NCBI RefSeq assembly: GCF_027913035.1 | Contig: NZ_CP115775.1 | Coordinates: forward strand, 124,001 to 188,000 | DNA: 64,000 bases | Source of the DNA: Paracoccus albus | GTDB taxonomy: Bacteria > Pseudomonadota > Alphaproteobacteria > Rhodobacterales > Rhodobacteraceae | Direction: 5' to 3' | In this document: one piece after another, positions 63,331 to 64,000 of the stretch | How positions within the stretch are numbered: position 1 is the first letter of the stretch | How the letters are laid out: every line of letters begins with the position of its first letter | Made by a program: the position numbers and the translations under genes | Notes under the pieces: model-generated | Databases searched by the model: none | Seen by the model: only the letters and a program-made list of their open reading frames with translations | What the model was told of the DNA's origin: nothing

Positions 63331-64000
63331 CTAGCGGACGGCTTTGTTTGGACTATTCCAGGGCGGTGTGATTGTTGGAGCCCCGAAATAATATCCCTGC
63401 AGACAATCAATGCCCATGTCGATCAGAAATGCAGCCTCATCAGCGGTTTCGACAGATTCTGCTACAGTGAACATGTCGAAATGATGAGCGATAGCCTGCA
63501 ATGCACCAGTGAGAATCTGATTATCGGGATGATCGGCAATCTGTCGTATGAACTGGCCGTCGATCTTTATCATGTCGAAATTGAACTCACGGAGATAGCG
63601 GAAAGACGTGTGGCCTGCCCCAAAGTCATCCAAGGCAAAACTAGCGCCGCGGTTCTGAAGGTCACGCATGAACGGAACGACCGCTTCCGGCGCCTCCATC
63701 GCGGAGCTTTCGGTAACCTCCAGAATAAGGCGCTCTGCAATATGTTCATCCTGCGCCAGCCCGTAGCGAAGGGTCTCCATCCAGACAGGGTGGCCGATGG
63801 ATCGCGCAGACATATTTATGGAAAGACGTAGCCCGCTATCCTGACGCAGCGACTGAAGGCCAAGGGAAAGCGACAGACAATCGATTCTTCGACCGAGTTC
63901 GGTCACCTCTGCCCAGGGCATGAAGTCGCGCAGCGGAATGAAACGGCCAGTGTCGTCGACCACGCGGAACAGCCCCTCATGGAAGGCTAGCTGACTAGGG
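63331..64000 (-). CDS. EAL-domain protein (c-di-GMP phosphodiesterase type), partial
   Basis: The C-terminal part of an EAL-domain protein reads to the right edge in an open frame, so the N-terminus is missing. Visible EAL landmarks are the entry HEGLFRVVDD (EGL in place of EAL), NMSARSIG near motif 2, LILEVTESSA, the DDFGAG motif, MIKIDGQFI (KID) and AESVETADEA (ExVE). The catalytic acidic and lysine residues appear intact, so hydrolysis of c-di-GMP to pGpG is plausible. Domains further upstream (GGDEF, PAS, membrane) cannot be judged. The last codons read NSPNKAVR. Confidence 0.88.
   Translation of the reverse strand, partial: PSQLAFHEGLFRVVDDTGRFIPLRDFMPWAEVTELGRRIDCLSLSLGLQSLRQDSGLRLSINMSARSIGHPVWMETLRYGLAQDEHIAERLILEVTESSAMEAPEAVVPFMRDLQNRGASFALDDFGAGHTSFRYLREFNFDMIKIDGQFIRQIADHPDNQILTGALQAIAHHFDMFTVAESVETADEAAFLIDMGIDCLQGYYFGAPTITPPWNSPNKAVR

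Noticed and set aside
63199..63831. + strand open frame opposite the EAL gene
   Set aside because: It overlaps the well-supported EAL coding sequence in antisense.

Overview
The window is a 64 kb stretch of alphaproteobacterial chromosome, most likely from a Paracoccus-like member of the Rhodobacteraceae (Rhodobacterales). The evidence is the high-GC, G/C-ending codon use, the gene neighbourhoods (argJ-ppiC facing secA; pgsA-moaD-moaE; nfu-tsaB-rimI; serC-serA with a leader hairpin), an acetoacetyl-CoA reductase and thiolase pair for polyhydroxybutyrate, and family proteins typical of this order (DUF2585, DUF1684, RTX repeat proteins). The genus is an inference. Almost everything is housekeeping or transport; there is no prophage, insertion sequence, CRISPR array or obvious defence island.

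Left part (1-14.7 kb): leucine biosynthesis (leuC, and leuD cut by the left edge), an rRNA pseudouridine synthase, an RTX protein, rpsO, an aldehyde dehydrogenase facing a 1-Cys peroxiredoxin, a cupin, a glycosyltransferase, pnp, a YdeI-like protein, a lone ModE-type DNA-binding domain, a 42-residue protein, mutT, argJ and a parvulin isomerase. rpsO and pnp, neighbours in many bacteria, are here several kb apart and convergent.

Centre-left (14.9-31.8 kb): secA; rimI-tsaB-nfu; a universal stress protein; a sugar transferase; creA; a DUF2585 protein coupled to a phosphoesterase; the serine pathway genes serC-serA behind a probable attenuator; an ABC exporter; an MTA/SAH nucleosidase; tRNA-Leu; and a TPP-riboswitch-controlled thiamine-precursor uptake operon (ykoF-like, permease, ATPase, binding protein).

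Centre-right (31.9-52.9 kb): an FGGY sugar kinase facing a complete Dpp/Opp-type ABC operon that ends in a DUF1684 protein; tRNA-Gly; fmt with two deformylase genes, one lacking the catalytic residues; a C-S lyase; an L,D-transpeptidase; pgsA-moaD-moaE; gshA; a family 4/5-like uracil-DNA glycosylase without iron-sulphur cysteines; and the operon pyrB-PH protein-small ORF-pyrC'-plsY, in which the dihydroorotase homologue has lost its metal-binding motif.

Right part (53-64 kb): mlaA-mlaC, penicillin-binding protein 1A, amtB, a long-chain polyprenyl diphosphate synthase, a small DUF2007 protein with a tRNA/rRNA methyltransferase, a DUF465 protein, phaA-phaB and an EAL-domain gene cut by the right edge. 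The more unusual observations are pseudo-enzymes beside or in place of active enzymes (deformylase, dihydroorotase), a glycosylase without its cluster ligands, small coupled ORFs, and several leader or intergenic RNA structures. I did not find a convincing wholly new system.
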